Source: a virus
Direction: 5' to 3' (one strand)
Length of the DNA: 40,258 nucleotides
IMG/VR virus record: IMGVR_UViG_3300037088_001227
Coordinates: 1 to 40,258 of that record
Within the stretch, counting starts at the first letter, position 1; each line of letters opens with the position of its first letter. The translations under genes and the position numbers were made by a program. Below the pieces are notes generated by a model. It made no database searches. It saw nothing but the letters and a program-made list of their open reading frames with translations, and was not told the DNA's origin. Positions 21,923 to 29,829 of the stretch are shown here, one piece after another.

Positions 21923-22585
21923 ATGCGATCAAAAATTGGCTGGTTATCTCTCGGTATGTGTCTTGGCTTTATGCTTGGCGGCATTATCCTTTTCCTTCTA
22001 TTTAAAAACCCTCCGGAGCAAGTACGCAAAGATGATTCAAAAGAAATCCTGGATTTCGTCATTGGAGAATGGACGAATCCGGAACCTGACTCAATTCTGG
22101 TTGCAGGTATCATCCATCGCGACAAATCCGGAATATTTCAGTTGCGGAAAATTCCAGACACAGTCCGTGCTCTGGCATCTCACATCGAAGCATATTGTAA
22201 AATTCCGAAAGGCGTGGTAATTGCACAATGGATCCTAGAATCAAAGTGGGGACTATGCAGTTTGGGAGCGGAGAATTACTTCGGAATGACATTGGCAGCG
22301 GTGAAAAAATACATGCAACAACCGAAGTATGTTATACAACAGGACAAAAGGTTTGTGAACGGAATTGCGATTCCGGAGATTGTCCGCTTTGCTCGCTTCA
22401 AAAATATTGCGGAATGTTTCAACGTGTACGGACAATACATTCAGGGTTCAAAGCTCTACGCGAACGCATTCAAACATTCGGATCAGCCGGAGAAATTTGC
22501 AATGGAACTCGCTAAGCATTACGCAGCGGATCCGGAATATGCAATAAAGCTGGTCACGCTCATGCGAAGATACAAACTGGAGTAA
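21923..22585 (+). CDS. Membrane-anchored glucosaminidase-family endolysin
   Basis: 220 residues from 21923, with GGAGAA 6 bases upstream. A signal-anchor helix at about residues 5-27 (IGWLSLGMCLGFMLGGIILF) precedes a glucosaminidase/lysozyme-like domain: IPKGVVIAQWILESKWGLCS (catalytic Glu in LESKWG), NYFGM, IAECFNVYGQYIQG and AADPEYAIKLVTLM. It should cleave peptidoglycan in lysis. The signal-anchor suggests export through Sec followed by release or tethering, like SAR endolysins; this is inference. Confidence 0.8.
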   Translation: MRSKIGWLSLGMCLGFMLGGIILFLLFKNPPEQVRKDDSKEILDFVIGEWTNPEPDSILVAGIIHRDKSGIFQLRKIPDTVRALASHIEAYCKIPKGVVIAQWILESKWGLCSLGAENYFGMTLAAVKKYMQQPKYVIQQDKRFVNGIAIPEIVRFARFKNIAECFNVYGQYIQGSKLYANAFKHSDQPEKFAMELAKHYAADPEYAIKLVTLMRRYKLE

Positions 22586-22588
22586 AAC

Positions 22589-22912
22589 ATGATCACAGGT
22601 AGAACGACATTGCTCGGACGGCAGAGAGAATATCAACTTCGCCTTGAGACTTTGAAAATTGAAATCGACACTGCAGCGAAGGGAATCATTCTTCACTTCG
22701 AGCCGCTCGATCAAGATCTCGAATATGTGAAGAACATTATACCGGAACGGTTGAAGGTGAACGTGTCGACAATCGAACGCAAGATGCGCGAGCTTAAGAA
22801 AATATCTATTGAGATTGAAGTGATAGAAAGGGAACTCGCGCTCTTTATATTCTTGCCAACACATCGATCACCCTCAGCATATTACTCACGCCCTGGCTGG
22901 AAGATCTGCTGA
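22589..22912 (+). CDS. Coiled-coil protein of the lysis module (107 aa), possibly frameshifted
   Basis: MITGRTTLLGRQREYQLRLE then a strongly coiled-coil segment to about residue 85 (IERKMRELKKISIEIEVIER, ELAL). The last part (THRSPSAYYSRPGWKIC) looks like out-of-frame sequence. A -1 frame beginning before this point encodes a membrane helix and no start codon of its own, so the real protein may be a coiled coil plus membrane segment made by frameshifting, or a sequence error has split one gene. It lies 3 bases after the endolysin. Possible holin- or spanin-like partner. Confidence 0.5.
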   Translation: MITGRTTLLGRQREYQLRLETLKIEIDTAAKGIILHFEPLDQDLEYVKNIIPERLKVNVSTIERKMRELKKISIEIEVIERELALFIFLPTHRSPSAYYSRPGWKIC

Positions 22913-23106
22913 AGCTTTATTTAATAACCGCGGTGGTGCTTATAACGCTGACGATCAATGTGGCGTTTCGAATCAAGTGGCTGCTGGATATTATTGTTGA
23001 GCATCTCGTGCAGGCAGTGCTGCAAAAAGTATTACAAGATCAGGATATACAAAAGATTATGCATTGGAAATTTGAAGCGATGAAAAAGAAAGTAGGGGCG
23101 AGGTGA
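22819..23106 (+). CDS. Membrane-helix frame without a start, -1 to the previous gene
   Basis: Open from 22819 to TGA at 23104-23106, with no ATG, and GTG only inside the helix. It encodes TSITLSILLTPWLEDLLKLY, LITAVVLITLTINVAFRIKW and then a helical tail (IIVEHLVQAVLQKVLQDQDI). It would join the preceding coiled-coil gene at about codon 80 by a -1 shift. The tail and helix composition look like real protein. Coordinates mark the open frame, not a proven start. Confidence 0.4.
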   Translation, partial: SDRKGTRALYILANTSITLSILLTPWLEDLLKLYLITAVVLITLTINVAFRIKWLLDIIVEHLVQAVLQKVLQDQDIQKIMHWKFEAMKKKVGAR

Positions 23107-23118
23107 CCTCGCCCGTAC
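23092..23118. repeat. REP-like palindrome A10
   Basis: GTAG-GGGCGAGGTGACCTCGCCC-GTAC, overlapping the end of the membrane-helix frame and lying before the protease gene. Confidence 0.85.
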
Positions 23119-23128
23119 GGAGAATGCG

Positions 23129-24310
23129 ATGAATAAAAAAGAAATCGTGATTTTTGGAAGCGAAACGGATTTATCCAGTCAGGTATTAAAAATCGGTCAA
23201 GCCGATCCGGTTGTACCGCTGGAATTTGACCTCCTCGTCGAAGGTGCAGCATATCCAAAAGCAAAAGACATCAATGGAAAGATTCAGCCATTTATTATCA
23301 CAGCGGAGCATATTGATTCTGCCGTAAGGCATCTTGCTCAAAGACGAGAACGCGCGCCCAAAAGAGATCTCGTTGTGGACTATGAGCATCAGACTTTAAA
23401 AGACATTCAAGCTCCGGCTGCCGGCTGGATGAACGGTCTTGTCTCTATAGTACGCGATGGCAAGAAAGTATTGCGCGCACAGATGAGCGAATGGACAAGT
23501 AAAGCGAATGAATATTTAAAGAATCATGAATATCGATATGTCTCACCTGTCTTTGCTTTGAATGGAAGAGATAAAGTCACCGGCGAGATTTTCCCCTGCA
23601 TGATTCTCAGTGCTGCTCTCACGAACGAACCTTTGATCGACGAATTACAGCCAATAGTAGCTAAACAATATTTTCAAACCATTTCAGGAAAGGATACCAG
23701 TATGAACGAAGTCATTAAAAAACTCTGTGCGTTTCTCGGGATTGCCGAGACCGCAGACGAACAAACGGTTGCGGCGAAGTTTACGGAATTCGCAGCGAAC
23801 GTAAAGACAGCCCTGGCTGCTACGACCGAGATCGCAGCAAAAGATGTGCTCATGTATATCTCGGGCGCCAAGATCGCCATTGCCGCCAAAACCGATCTCG
23901 TAAAAGTGATCTGCGCGAAAGATGGCGCGACGATCGAGGAAGCTACCGCAATTCACATCGCTGCAAAAGAGAGCGCGGCAAAAGTAGTAACGCTCCAAAC
24001 CGAACTCGATGCATTGAAAACGAAGGAAGTCAATGCGGCAGTCGACGCGATTGTTGCAAAAGGAATTACCGATGGCAAGATCACTCCTGCGACAAAAGAT
24101 GCGATGCGCATTTTTGCCGCGAAAGACATAAAAGCATTCGAGACGTACCTTGCGGCCGCGCCGGTGATTCTGCCGAGCGGAAAGCTGCCTGAAGGCGGTG
24201 AACAGATCGTTGCTGGAAAAGATGGATTGACCGATGCTGACAAAGCAATCGCAGCAACCTTCAAGCTGAAACCTGAAGATGTTGCAAAATACAATCCGGC
24301 GAAGAAGTAG
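23129..24310 (+). CDS. Mu gpI-like head maturation protease with scaffold domain
   Basis: 393 residues. The N-terminal half is the protease: VVDYEHQTL (residues 82-90) is the hallmark of gpI-like proteins, with FDLLVEGAAYPKAKD before it and YRYVSPVF and SAALTNEP after. The C-terminal half (from about 192) is helical, Ala/Lys-rich scaffold. Protease and scaffold are made from one gene, with a second start inside, as for Mu I and Z. It should process the head shell before packaging. It is followed by cement and capsid genes as expected. Confidence 0.88.
   Translation: MNKKEIVIFGSETDLSSQVLKIGQADPVVPLEFDLLVEGAAYPKAKDINGKIQPFIITAEHIDSAVRHLAQRRERAPKRDLVVDYEHQTLKDIQAPAAGWMNGLVSIVRDGKKVLRAQMSEWTSKANEYLKNHEYRYVSPVFALNGRDKVTGEIFPCMILSAALTNEPLIDELQPIVAKQYFQTISGKDTSMNEVIKKLCAFLGIAETADEQTVAAKFTEFAANVKTALAATTEIAAKDVLMYISGAKIAIAAKTDLVKVICAKDGATIEEATAIHIAAKESAAKVVTLQTELDALKTKEVNAAVDAIVAKGITDGKITPATKDAMRIFAAKDIKAFETYLAAAPVILPSGKLPEGGEQIVAGKDGLTDADKAIAATFKLKPEDVAKYNPAKK
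23702..24310 (+). CDS. Nested scaffold protein (gpZ-like internal start)
   Basis: In frame with the protease, starting MNEVIKKLCAFLGIAETADE at codon 192. AGGAAAGGA lies 7 bases before this ATG, a better ribosome site than that of the full-length gene. The 202-residue product would be the free scaffold around which the capsid assembles. The overlap is known from Mu; here it is inferred from the ribosome site and domain boundary. Confidence 0.7.
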   Translation: MNEVIKKLCAFLGIAETADEQTVAAKFTEFAANVKTALAATTEIAAKDVLMYISGAKIAIAAKTDLVKVICAKDGATIEEATAIHIAAKESAAKVVTLQTELDALKTKEVNAAVDAIVAKGITDGKITPATKDAMRIFAAKDIKAFETYLAAAPVILPSGKLPEGGEQIVAGKDGLTDADKAIAATFKLKPEDVAKYNPAKK

Positions 24311-24311
24311 A

Positions 24312-24335
24312 AAAGTAACGAGTTTCGAGTATCGA
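24312..24335 (+). repeat. GAGT-rich array E3
   Basis: AGTAACGAGTTTCGAGTATC then GAGC, in the gap after the scaffold gene. Confidence 0.55.
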
Positions 24336-24376
24336 GCAAAATAAAATATCTATTCACATTTTTAAAGGAGTTTAAT

Positions 24377-25303
24377 ATGATACACAGTTTGATTATTCTG
24401 GCGCTGCTTTTCGGAGCTGCGCTGTTGATTCAGAAGGTCACCGGCGGAACGGTGTTTCCATTTGCGATGACGGTATTGGCTCAGGACTGGACGGGTTCGG
24501 AACGCGAAGGTGAATTCTTTTCTTATCCTGTTCTCACCGGAGTATTAATTTATGAAAATGCAATCGTTGTGCTCGATGCAGCCGGCTATGCAAAGCCTGG
24601 AGTCCCCGGCACAGGTCTTATTTGTTGCGGACGATCGACGCAGCAAATAGATAATACGCTTGGTCAATCCGGCGATCTGTTTGTGCGGGTAAAACGCGGC
24701 GTCTTCGCCTACAATAACAGTGCAGCCGCAGATTTAATTGCGCAGACTGAGATCGGAGATGCATGTTATATCGTCGACGATAACACAGTCGCAAAGACGG
24801 ATGGCGTTGGTACACGCAGCGTTGCTGGTAAAATTGTTGACGTCGATGCAAGTTATGTCTGGGTATTGATGCCGGGCAATACGATTTCGATCAGCGGCGA
24901 TTTAGTCTCGACAAATAATCTCAGCGATGTGACGAGCAAACCCACTGCCCGCGCGAATCTCGGCGCAAACCTTGTCGCATTAACGCTCGATGTTGCTCTT
25001 CTTAATGGCACGGCAGTATATCGCATTGCATCGCCCGTTGCCGGAACGATTACGAAAATACAAACGAGTTTGAAAGCCGCTCTCGGGACCGGTAATGCAA
25101 CTTTGACCGGTCAGATCGCGGCGGTAGCAATTACAACCGGCGTCGTTACATTGGTTCAAGCCGGATCAGCCGCAGGTCAGGTGAACGTGTGTTCTCCTTC
25201 TGCTGCGAATACGGTCGCGATTGGAAGCGATATTAATTTTACCGTCGGCGGTTCAAATTCGGTAGCGACGGGATGCACGGTTACAATTTTGATTGCGACA
25301 TAA
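24377..25303 (+). CDS. Capsid cement/decoration protein with leader and fibre-type C-terminus
   Basis: 308 residues, AAAGGAG 6 bases upstream. Residues 1-38 form a hydrophobic N-terminal module (IHSLIILALLFGAALLIQKV) like that of the protein at 3421-3996. Residues about 55-170 match Mu-like head decoration proteins: RVKRGVFAYNNSAAADLIAQ, GDACYIVDDNTVAKTDGVGT, RSVAGKIVDVDASYVWVLMP. The C-terminal part (NNLSDVTSKPTARANLGA, then VYRIASPVAGTITKIQTSLK) is a tail-fibre style sequence. It sits between the scaffold and the major capsid, the normal place for cement proteins. The added C-terminal domain would probably be displayed on the head surface. Confidence 0.72.
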   Translation: MIHSLIILALLFGAALLIQKVTGGTVFPFAMTVLAQDWTGSEREGEFFSYPVLTGVLIYENAIVVLDAAGYAKPGVPGTGLICCGRSTQQIDNTLGQSGDLFVRVKRGVFAYNNSAAADLIAQTEIGDACYIVDDNTVAKTDGVGTRSVAGKIVDVDASYVWVLMPGNTISISGDLVSTNNLSDVTSKPTARANLGANLVALTLDVALLNGTAVYRIASPVAGTITKIQTSLKAALGTGNATLTGQIAAVAITTGVVTLVQAGSAAGQVNVCSPSAANTVAIGSDINFTVGGSNSVATGCTVTILIAT

Positions 25304-25349
25304 AAACAACCCCACCCTTCCCTCCCCTTAGAAATAAGGGGAGGAGATT
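25300..25349 (+). repeat. C/G-rich stem-loop repeat C5
   Basis: CCCACCCTTCCCTCCCCTTA, a short loop, then AAGGGGAGGAGATTGG, downstream of the cement gene. Confidence 0.8.
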
Positions 25350-25373
25350 GGGTGACTGGGCGATTGAGTGATG
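25344..25373 (+). repeat. TGATT-rich array B6 (fused to C5)
   Basis: GATTGGGTGACTGGGCGATT then GAGTGATGG, immediately after the C5 stem. Confidence 0.75.
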
Positions 25374-25413
25374 GAAAATAAAAAACAAAACAAACAATTT
25401 AAGGAGAAGCAGT

Positions 25414-26412
25414 ATGAAACGAATTTTGAAATGGACTTTGATCGTGCTTGCGTTTGTCGCATTCTTTGCGCATCCGGCGGGCGCGGTCGGAATGCTTGCA
25501 GCGGGAATAGTTATTAATCCTGCAAACATCCAGGGACTTTATAAATCATGGAACACGATTTTTAATCAAGCGCTCTCTGCAGCCCAGCCGCAATGGCAAA
25601 AAATTGCGATGGAAATTCCATCGACAACATTGGACCAAGGATATGCATGGCTTGGCGCGTGGCCGAAACTGCGCGAGTTCATCGGCGAACGCCAGATTAA
25701 AAAATTAGCAGCAAATAATTATACTATTAGAAATAAAACATTCGAAAGCACCGTGCAGGTCGAACGCGCTGCAATTGAAGACGATCAATACGGTGTCTAT
25801 GGAATGATGATGGCTGCTATGGGAACGTCCGTTCGGCTGCATCCGGATGAACTTATATTCGGATTACTCAACGGTGGATTCACTACTATAAAAAGTTACG
25901 ACGGTTATACTCTTTATTCGGCCAATCATGCGAGTGGATCAAATACAGCTGTAGCCGCATTGAGTTTCGCAACCGGAGGCAGTTATGCAATTGCCAAAGC
26001 CGCTTTGGGACGTGTGAAGGATAGTGAAGGACGCCCGCTCTTCTACGGCAGCGAAAGAGATATTCTTGTTGTAGGTCCGGAAATGGATGAAAAAGCACGG
26101 ACCGGTTTGAATGCTGATTTTATTTCTATTGCCAGCGGCAGCACTCAAAACAACCCGTGGAAAAATTCAGCCGACTTAGTTGTAAGTCCGCAGATCACAA
26201 GCGCAACGGCATGGTTCCTTATCCGGCCATTTGCCGGTTTGATGCCGCTCATTCATCAGACGCGTATTGCTCCGGAATTTGTCGAGAAGACAAATCCGAA
26301 TCAGAGCGATCTTGTCTTCATGCATGATCTCTATATTTATGGCGTGCGTGTAAGATGGAATGCAGGTGTCGGTTTGCATCAGCTCACGTATGGTAGCACA
26401 GGCGCAAGCTAA
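25414..26412 (+). CDS. Major capsid protein, Mu gpT-like, with signal-like leader
   Basis: 332 residues, AAGGAG 7 bases upstream. After a hydrophobic leader (residues 1-27, MKRILKWTLIVLAFVAFFAH then PAGAVGM) the HK97-fold gpT sequence starts at about 35: VINPANIQGLYKSWNTIFNQ, then SSTLD-type region, YAWLGAWPKLREFIGERQIK and YTIRNKTFESTVQVERAAIE. Mu gpT itself begins at the equivalent of residue 33, so the leader is an addition. A second ATG at residue 27 is possible but has no ribosome site. Whether the leader is removed by the protease or by a signal peptidase is unknown. Confidence 0.88.
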   Translation: MKRILKWTLIVLAFVAFFAHPAGAVGMLAAGIVINPANIQGLYKSWNTIFNQALSAAQPQWQKIAMEIPSTTLDQGYAWLGAWPKLREFIGERQIKKLAANNYTIRNKTFESTVQVERAAIEDDQYGVYGMMMAAMGTSVRLHPDELIFGLLNGGFTTIKSYDGYTLYSANHASGSNTAVAALSFATGGSYAIAKAALGRVKDSEGRPLFYGSERDILVVGPEMDEKARTGLNADFISIASGSTQNNPWKNSADLVVSPQITSATAWFLIRPFAGLMPLIHQTRIAPEFVEKTNPNQSDLVFMHDLYIYGVRVRWNAGVGLHQLTYGSTGAS

Positions 26413-26455
26413 ACCCCCTCTATTTCTCCCCCTAGAAAAGGGGGAGAGTTTTAAG
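26412..26455 (+). repeat. C/G-rich stem-loop repeat C6
   Basis: CCCCCTCTATTTCTCCCCCT, a short loop, then AAAGGGGGAGAG. It begins at the stop codon of the capsid gene. Confidence 0.85.
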
Positions 26456-26556
26456 GATGCTGAACGTCTCGTCGGTTCCCAATAGCCGGCGGGACGGTGA
26501 GCCTCCTTCAAGTCCGGAGAGGAGTAACACCTCTCCGGATTTCTAAAAGATAAAGC

Positions 26557-26580
26557 GGACACGATGTATCGTGTCCCTAC
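26557..26580. repeat. REP-like palindrome A11 (tandem with A12)
   Basis: GGACACGATGTATCGTGTCC followed by CTAC. Nearly perfect palindrome (GATG/TATC centre). Confidence 0.8.
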
Positions 26581-26586
26581 AAAAGC

Positions 26587-26610
26587 GGGCATAATATATT
26601 GTGTTCCTAC
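26587..26610. repeat. REP-like palindrome A12 (tandem with A11)
   Basis: GGGCATAATATATTGTGTTC followed by CTAC, degraded arms. The pair forms the leader of the next gene; the same frame is open through it, which explains a longer spurious start at 26564. Confidence 0.75.
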
Positions 26611-26623
26611 AAATAAAAATATC

Positions 26624-28030
26624 ATGTCAAAAAAAGTAGGCATATCAGCTACATGGGTCGGCAGCGTTCTTTCGCATTCCAACGCCGTGAGAGCAGCATT
26701 TCTTAGTGGCATGCCTTCAGGTTGGGATTTCGATTTGATTATCGATGCAACTAGTTATGCACAAATCAACAACCCGCCCGACTATTATAAATGTGACAAT
26801 GGTAGTAATTTCGGAGAATACTTAATTGCCAATAATTATTTAATCGCTGTCGAACCCGTCTCAGCTGCTTTTTCAGATAAATTCAATATTGATCAGATGC
26901 ATGATGCCGGCATCTATATTGTCGCAGGGCATGATGCAGACGATAATAATCGTTATGCTGATCCAATTACATATCCACAAGCACCACCATATCTTTATAG
27001 TGCGATTACCTGTGGATGGGGTGAAGCGTACAATACTATGTCATGGGGACCGGGATTAGAGCTTTTCGACTTTCTTTCCGATTGGTTAATAATCGGTGAG
27101 AGTATAGCGGTCGGTGTTGTTGCGTCGAAACTTGCAGCGATCATCGATGCGCATCCGGAATATAATTATTACGATGCACGCCAACATCTAAGACAGATAT
27201 GCAGTCTTTATCCTCTCTGGACGGAAGCGGATGGTTTTGGACGTCCAGATATTACAAAAAATATTAATACTCTCGATTTGGGCATACCTACCGAAATTAT
27301 CGCGACAAAAAGCTTGGATAATTTATCGGTGATTCTTTCCTGGGTAGACTTCAAAACTACACGCTGGATGAAGACACGAGTAACTTCTGATAGTGGAGAA
27401 ATTGTTTACGAAGGATCGTTCCAATCTTGCCGATGGTTCAGTGATATAGTGGGATCGAAAACGTTTACGATCCAATCCGTTGATGTTGATGGCAATCTTT
27501 CGGCCGCATTAGCTTGCGCGAAGATCACAGTGATCGGACTTCTGCAAACAAGAATTCCAGCTGCATCGATCGAAGCGGAAGCTGCACCACAGTATGATGG
27601 TTATTGCACGCAGGATGGATCTGCCGACGGCGATATTGCACCGGCGCGGATAAGTCTCGAGCAGCTCCGCCAGCTTACCGGCGATTCTGAAACAATCGTT
27701 ATTCAATCCGTCATCGATGAGGCGATAGAATGGGCTGACGATCATATAAATAGTTATGCCGCCAAAAAATATATTGTGCCGATGAATCCCGTTCCATCGA
27801 AGGTGAGAAGTCTGAGCGCAGATCTCGCGACGTTTAAATTGTTTGAAAAACGATCCATGAATACCGGCGGCGATGTGCCGGAGACATATCGTAAAATGTT
27901 CGACAATTCAGATTCCTTTTTACAAAAAGTAGCTGCTGGCAAAGCCGTAATTGATGGAGCAATAACTCCACCCGCAAGTGTGACAAACACGGGTGGATGG
28001 GTTGGCGGTAAGAAAAGAATAGAATGGTGA
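26624..28030 (+). CDS. Degenerate subtilase-like domain fused to gp36/DUF1320 neck protein
   Basis: 468 residues from the ATG at 26624. The same frame runs upstream to 26564 through two REP elements. Residues 5-210 resemble subtilases in the second half: IYIVAGHDADDNN (oxyanion-loop AGN changed to AGH, 101-103), PYLYSAITCGWG, and GESIAVGVVASKLAAIIDAH (Ser160 in the place of GTSxA). The usual Asp and His of the triad are not evident, so it is probably inactive. A beta-rich linker (220-310, Fn3-like) follows. Residues 343-445 are DUF1320/gp36: SLEQLRQLTGDSETIVIQSV, IDEAIEWADDHINSYAAKKY. Located straight after the capsid, as gp36 is in Mu-like phages. Only the C-terminal call is firm. Confidence 0.72.
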   Translation: MSKKVGISATWVGSVLSHSNAVRAAFLSGMPSGWDFDLIIDATSYAQINNPPDYYKCDNGSNFGEYLIANNYLIAVEPVSAAFSDKFNIDQMHDAGIYIVAGHDADDNNRYADPITYPQAPPYLYSAITCGWGEAYNTMSWGPGLELFDFLSDWLIIGESIAVGVVASKLAAIIDAHPEYNYYDARQHLRQICSLYPLWTEADGFGRPDITKNINTLDLGIPTEIIATKSLDNLSVILSWVDFKTTRWMKTRVTSDSGEIVYEGSFQSCRWFSDIVGSKTFTIQSVDVDGNLSAALACAKITVIGLLQTRIPAASIEAEAAPQYDGYCTQDGSADGDIAPARISLEQLRQLTGDSETIVIQSVIDEAIEWADDHINSYAAKKYIVPMNPVPSKVRSLSADLATFKLFEKRSMNTGGDVPETYRKMFDNSDSFLQKVAAGKAVIDGAITPPASVTNTGGWVGGKKRIEW

Positions 28031-28040
28031 TGAAAAAAAA

Positions 28041-28108
28041 TGAGTGATTGGGAGATTGAGTAATCGGGTGAGTGGGAGATTGAGTGAATTGGTGATTGGG
28101 TGATTGAA
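28041..28108 (+). repeat. TGATT-rich array B7
   Basis: GAGTGATTGGGAGATTGAGT and further units over about 68 bases, filling the gap before the tail fibre gene. Confidence 0.85.
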
Positions 28109-28116
28109 AAGATAAA

Positions 28117-29802
28117 ATGAAAATTCCAATATTTGAAAAAACAGGACGCAAGGCAGCATTTAAGGACCCGGGTGCGGGTCAATTCGGTTTTTCAATGATA
28201 ACTGTCGGCAGCTCTGCGAATAATGCGATAACAAATTGCGGCGGCATAAGCAGCAATAGTTATGTTTCGCAAATGACCGGCTATAGAATATCCGCAGCGG
28301 GTGAGGGAGACTTCCGATACCTCTATGCAGATCAAATGCATGTAAAAGTTTTTGTTACAGATATAGAGCGGGCCCCGTCAAGCAGTCCGGTAGCGGCTGA
28401 CTTTACAGTCCCGTCTGCAGGCGCATCATCGCCATTAGTTGTGCAAGAATTTGCCAATTTTCTCGGACATGTTTTTGCCCAGGGAGATATTGTTCGTCTG
28501 CGGATCATGAGTCGCGCTGATAATACCTCGATCACCGTTGCGGATGTATGGGGAACGGTTATGTACTCATCGAGAAATGCAAATGCAAACCCCACAACAC
28601 AGACGTATAGTTTTACACGGTCTGCAGCACCCAATGCCGGCACCGGTTCCGGGACAATTCCCAAAGGAACGGTTGCGCTCGATTACGGCGTGAGCGGAAA
28701 CGGATATTACGAAGTAACTGCTGTCGATGGAGTCAATGGCGCCAATAGTCCATATGCACAAACAGTAACATGGACCGGACATCCCGCAACCGGCTGCGTC
28801 GTAAAAGCAAGATTTGGAAATCTTAACGGCATCACTGATGCAGATTTTGGCGGTGCATTAACCGGTTATGGATTTTACGGAAGCAATGTGTATATAAAAG
28901 GTAAGGTTGTAATGACCAATCAAGGCTCGATTAATATTTCCGGATTTAATAATGACGCTGGTTTTATAACTGGTGGTGATCTTGGAAATAAGACATATTA
29001 CAGCAGCACGGCGCCAGTCTCGCCGAGAGTAGGAGATTTTTGGTTTAACACATATGTTCCCGGTCAGTATAAAATGAACCGTTGGAATGGCACGACGTGG
29101 GATATTGTCTCGGTCTATATGGACGGTTCTGGTGTATATGCAGGAAATATCATAGCAGGGCAAGTAACGGCGGGAACATTTACAGGGTTTACATTTCAAA
29201 CAGCGGCTTCGGGCAAGCGAGTTGAGATGCGAAGTTCCGACAATGAGTTGGAGTTTTTTGAGGCGAGTGGATCGAAAGTGAGAATTGGATCGAATGTCTC
29301 TTCATCTTTTCCCGGTATAACAATAACTGATGGCGTATTATTTTCTTCTACAACAGTTGATGGTTTAAATGCTATTTATGGCGTCTCGACTGGTTATCCC
29401 AATGCTTATGCAGGTGCTTTTCATGCTACTGGGAGTGGGAATAATTATGCTGTTTATGGCTATGCCATCGGTGGAACTTCCAATTATTCTTTCTATGGTG
29501 CGGCAGGCGACGTATATAATGCTGGTGCGGGAACTTTCACAGGTGCGGTCACAGGAAGTAATCTTGCAATATCGAATTGGAATACAGCTTATGGTTGGGG
29601 CAATCATGCAAGTGCAGGATATGTAACCGGCACACCTTGGACATCTTGGGCTGCACCAGCGAGTCATGGTGCAAGTTTTGGATCACATTCTGGAGCAAGT
29701 CTTTATGTCGCCGGATCGTCTGGCGGTGCAGTAACTACACAGGTATATATTATACCGATAACAATTAATGGCGTGACGTATAATCTTTATTCAACGCCCT
29801 AA
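28117..29802 (+). CDS. Tail fibre / receptor-binding protein
   Basis: 561 residues. It contains fibre motifs: NWNTAYGWGNHASAGYVTG (about 486-504), FNNDAGF, repeated YxxNA/GYxVxG segments and an Asp/Gly-rich beta structure. The N-terminal part (GFSMITVGSSANNAITNCGG) does not look like an attachment domain I know. The C-terminus ends in ITINGVTYNLYSTP. It probably recognises the host surface. Position among head genes is unusual for a fibre and suggests a modular insertion. No intramolecular chaperone is obvious. Confidence 0.75.
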   Translation: MKIPIFEKTGRKAAFKDPGAGQFGFSMITVGSSANNAITNCGGISSNSYVSQMTGYRISAAGEGDFRYLYADQMHVKVFVTDIERAPSSSPVAADFTVPSAGASSPLVVQEFANFLGHVFAQGDIVRLRIMSRADNTSITVADVWGTVMYSSRNANANPTTQTYSFTRSAAPNAGTGSGTIPKGTVALDYGVSGNGYYEVTAVDGVNGANSPYAQTVTWTGHPATGCVVKARFGNLNGITDADFGGALTGYGFYGSNVYIKGKVVMTNQGSINISGFNNDAGFITGGDLGNKTYYSSTAPVSPRVGDFWFNTYVPGQYKMNRWNGTTWDIVSVYMDGSGVYAGNIIAGQVTAGTFTGFTFQTAASGKRVEMRSSDNELEFFEASGSKVRIGSNVSSSFPGITITDGVLFSSTTVDGLNAIYGVSTGYPNAYAGAFHATGSGNNYAVYGYAIGGTSNYSFYGAAGDVYNAGAGTFTGAVTGSNLAISNWNTAYGWGNHASAGYVTGTPWTSWAAPASHGASFGSHSGASLYVAGSSGGAVTTQVYIIPITINGVTYNLYSTP

Positions 29803-29829
29803 GAGAAACAATGAAACTGAAACGCAATA

